This document shows, piece after piece, positions 60,843 through 64,000 of a stretch of DNA of 64,000 nucleotides. How positions within the stretch are numbered: the stretch's first letter is position 1; each line of letters starts with the position of its first letter. The DNA is from Adineta ricciae. Its lineage: Eukaryota; Rotifera; Eurotatoria; Adinetida; Adinetidae. Under the pieces are notes generated by a model. It saw only the letters and a program-made list of their open reading frames with translations. It ran no database searches and had not been told where the DNA came from. The position numbers and the translations under genes are program-made. Location of the stretch: assembly GCA_905250025.1 (NCBI GenBank), contig CAJNOJ010000418.1, positions 1 through 64,000 of the forward strand, given 5' to 3'.

Positions 60843-63800
60843 TCATCGTTGTCGTTTACAGATGCGAAAGAACGTTTCTTTGAAGATTTTTCTAGATGAG
60901 TTCGAAGGCAAAACAAATACAACGAAGACAAGTATCGATGGTGTGAATGAAATAAAATAGCCACAAACATACAACCATGTATGACGGGACACCTCCATGC
61001 ATCCAGATAGCAAAGATATAATCAAGCGTGGTGTTGATAGAAGAAGCAGAATCATAGGACTGATAACAAGTTGTTTGTGTTCATCCCATTGTTCTCGAAT
61101 GTGCTGTCGATAGGATTGCTGCCTCTGAGCTTCTGCTCGTCGTCGAGCACTTCCAATGATGATGAACAATGACGACAAGAGATTTGCAAAAAATGGACCA
61201 AGAAGATGAATGAATAGGATGGCTCTGTTATAGTCTTCAACTGATTGAGGATATGAAGTTATGCACCAAGTGTAACTGTCTTTCGAGGTTTCTTGTAGAG
61301 AATGGGTGACTTTGCGTTTGAAGATATGACGATAGAGTGGTTCATGAATAATCGTGCCCACAATCATAATCGGTAAGATGAAGATGATCCATCGAGCATA
61401 ACGTTTACTCTTTTCCTTATCAAAACTCACTCCTTTGTAAACATTCATTCCTCGTCCTACTGCCACGCATGCATTGAGCCAAGCATCCCAGTAGAAGAAC
61501 AACTTCAGAAGAAACTCAATTGACTTACAACCACCTTCGAGGACAGATAGACGAATAGACTTGTCCATGTGTGTGACAACAACGAACCAAAACTTGATCG
61601 TAGACATGGTGATCGTCAGGAGAGAAGTGACTGACGATGCAAGAAGATACAGACCACATCCAACTGCTCGTGATTTCACATTTTGAAAAGTCAAAATGGA
61701 ACAAGCACTGTTGACGACACCTGCAATAAACATAATGACTGTGAAAGCACCAGCGATTTTAATGGGAAGTGATTGATGATGCATTGACCGATGTCGTTTG
61801 ACTTCGAAGCGTAAGATATCGTCGAGAGTGAGACCGATACTTCTGACTTGAGTATTACAAGGACCACCAACATAACAATAAGTAGAGTTGTCAACTAAAT
61901 GAAATGATCAGAGAGACTGTTCAATGAAATCTCATATTCGATGTTCTGTATGAATAGCTTATTAATTATTATGGGCACTTACCGAAATGCTCGAGAGTAG
62001 TATTTGTTGGGCCATAGATATCGATAGAAAATGATGTTGCCAACGATCGACTTGAAGTTATTATAAGCAATACATATGTGATACTGGACTGTAGGTGAAC
62101 GGTGTGTTTAATCTCGGTACTCCACGAACAAGACTGTCTGTTGACTTCGATTATATTTTTATATGGATTTAGTGGGTCGAAATGATTTCGGTAGATATGT
62201 ATGTCTATGCTAGAACTTTTACCAGCTGATAAAGCATAGTATGCACTAGCAGGTGCGATGAGCTGCACCGTTTGATAATAATAGTATTCATTATTACAAT
62301 CTTTATCATACTGTTGACTGTTTGTTGTTAGTTCAGATGAATATCGCGAATGAGCAGCTGAAGAAACGTCTATGCAGAAAAGGATTACCGTTTGATTCGA
62401 GATAAAATACTCATGCGATATTCTGTATGATTTGCATTTCTTTACTACTCACTGATATGTCGCAGCTCGACGTTGTTTCTACCCAGTAATGTAACTGAGA
62501 AACTTCCTAACTCCAATGATGTACATGTTGATACAACTAACACATATCGCATGCCGGCTAGAAACTTAAATGCGATATGAGCTCGATTATCCATGCCACA
62601 AATATCGTCTTGTGGGACTAAATTCCCATATGGAATGAGGGCATAGAAATCATGTCGATAAATATATACTGTCATGCCTCTGTCCATGTTTTCGATGCTT
62701 GTCAGAATAGTATATAAGCCGCTTTCATTCACATTGATTTGGATTGCTTCATAATAGCTTCCAAGAGTTGTGTGACAAGACGGAGGAAAATATTTTCCAT
62801 GGTCTTGTGTCAGTGCAGATGTGTAGGTCGATTTGACGAATTGTTCCATGCCTATTAAGCACACAAGTATTGTGAAAGTGCTTGTGTGATTTATGTCTAT
62901 TCGACATATCTTTCTATTTTCAATCAGATCTTCGATCGTCAGATCTGTCTCTTTTGCAAATATTTTCAATAAGCTTGATCACATAGCTCAATAGCATCGT
63001 CTGCCAGTCGAATATTTCCTTTAGCAATGTGTACCACTTACCTGTTCGTTCAAGATGAACTGTGTTTGGACCGAACACAGTGACGGAGAATGGACCTGTC
63101 ATATTTGGATTGTATGTTGTCACAACCAGGATGTATTTTGTGTCGGTTAAAAGTTCAAGTGTGAATCTGAACTGATCTTTGTTGCAACACTTGCCGTGCC
63201 AGGCAATTAAGTTGTGTACAGGATTCAGTATATCGAAATAGTGTTTATAGAGTTGACCATAGAGATCGATACTACTGTTCGCAGTGAGAATGTAGAAGCC
63301 ATTCTCGTCGACAAGAACTTCGATGGTTTCGTAGTGATACTCGGATTGATGGAAAATGGTGCGTGAAAATTTTGTATGGTTTTGTGTTAGTATCGATGAA
63401 TAGTTAGCAGCGATCAGTAGTGGAACATTCTCTATATGAGAAAAAAACAATTATTAGACTGTGTACATGAGCATTTGAGGGATCAATTCCAAGATTTTTC
63501 AAGAACAGGAAAATATGGATTTTTCCTATGAGTATCCATCGTTTTACTCTAAGAGCGAGCCCGAAGCCTACATATTCTATTGAGAACAGTCTTCTAATTA
63601 GAATACTTGATACTTACTACAAGAATCTTTCTGCCAATCAAATTTTAGAATTTGGTCACGGTCATTAATAACAAACATATTTTTATAAATATCAAACGTA
63701 ATTCGAACTGGCAATAGTAATTGATGAGACTGTTGACCACGCCCGTCACATCCGATTAAACATCGAAAGCCATTTGGACCCGATGCTACAATACGATTAT

Positions 63801-64000
63801 TTCCATTGTCCGAGATGAAAAGATATTTGTCAGAATCCAATATAATTGAAAGAGGCCGGTTTAGTACAATTGTGATATCCGATGAGCCTTTTCCAGCGAC
63901 TGTTTCACCATTTCTATCATCGAGGGAAAAGCGTTGGATTCGCTTGTTCAAAGTATCCGCCACATATAGATCGGAATTCGTATCAACAAAGATGCCGTTA
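60843..64000 (-). CDS. NHL/7TM receptor, copy 2 (5' part beyond the window)
   Basis: From the right edge downward: NHL blades (MADTLNKRIQRF..., YLFISDNGNNRIVASG), then three ectodomain modules of about 120 residues with an aromatic-rich pattern (SEYHYETIEVLVDENGFYIL, YEAIQINVNESGLYTI, YYALSAGKSSSIDIHIY), then a juxtamembrane Cys segment and a seven-helix domain (exon about 61880-60843) starting IKIAGAFTVIMFIAGVV. Introns of about 55-65 bp join in phase. The third helix ends V-G-R-G where copy 1 has V-E-R-G. The arrangement suggests a propeller-bearing cell-surface receptor that signals through the seven-helix domain. That role is inferred from architecture, as no ligand or G protein is known. 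The start is outside the window. Confidence 0.75.

Larger units (their letters stand above)
41575..64000 (+). repeat. Direct segmental duplication, copy 2
   Basis: Second copy of the block at 1-24115. It runs to the right window edge inside the NHL/7TM receptor gene. It keeps the full-length three-unit membrane protein and the complete TM1 region of the NHL/7TM receptor, both damaged in copy 1. It lacks a 152-bp palindromic insertion (present at 5078-5229 in copy 1) and 2.8 kb spanning most of the ABC transporter. Sequence to the left of 41575 (the end of the GPCR gene) cannot be compared, because copy 1 begins at the window edge. Confidence 0.95.

Overview
The window is animal nuclear DNA, AT-rich, with compact multi-exon genes. 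Introns are mostly 53-60 bp with GT...AG ends. The gene content points to a bdelloid rotifer (Adineta/Rotaria type): NHL-repeat secreted proteins, an NHL/7TM fusion receptor, rhodopsin-like GPCRs, a diverged F-box protein, tandem prolyl 4-hydroxylases and a large family of Cys-rich membrane proteins. The organism call is an inference from family content and intron style. No rRNA, tRNA or CRISPR array was recognised.

Layout. The main structure is a direct, colinear duplication. Copy 1 (1 to about 24115) and copy 2 (about 41575 to 64000) carry the same genes in the same order and orientation, about 39.5-42.2 kb apart. A 103-base sample inside the NHL gene shows 4 differences. Order in each copy: rhodopsin-like GPCR (-), three-unit Cys-rich membrane protein (-), F-box/LRR-like protein (+), NHL pseudogene (+), NHL secreted protein (+), Cys-rich secreted protein (-), ubiquitin-like-fold protein (+), knottin-like secreted peptide (-), ABCG half-transporter (-), two tandem prolyl 4-hydroxylases (+), NHL/7TM receptor (-). 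Both ends of the duplicated block run off the window.

The copies decay differently. Copy 1 has lost the three-unit membrane protein (stops, frameshifts, deletions) and the NHL/7TM receptor (four deletions and a probable 1-bp insertion). Copy 2 has lost most of the ABC transporter, replaced by an N plus 184 unrelated bases, and has a 1-base frameshift in the GPCR. Seven shared genes are open in both copies. Most copy-1 deletions lie between short direct repeats. A 423-bp stretch across the second hydroxylase is identical between the copies, including an intron, which suggests gene conversion.

The spacer (about 24.8-41.1 kb) is gene-poor and full of debris. It holds a small type II membrane protein (25.7-26.6 kb), a 188-bp tandem repeat (28.5-29.5 kb), two fold-back elements, a Thr-stalk membrane protein (33-34 kb), a non-LTR retrotransposon fragment joined at an N (34671) to a truncated SK-type potassium channel gene, a decayed B-box gene, a decayed poly(A)-binding-protein gene, a truncated GPCR and an intact LITAF-domain gene.

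Most intact products are predicted to be secreted, membrane-bound or secretory-pathway proteins. No operon or pathway logic links them.
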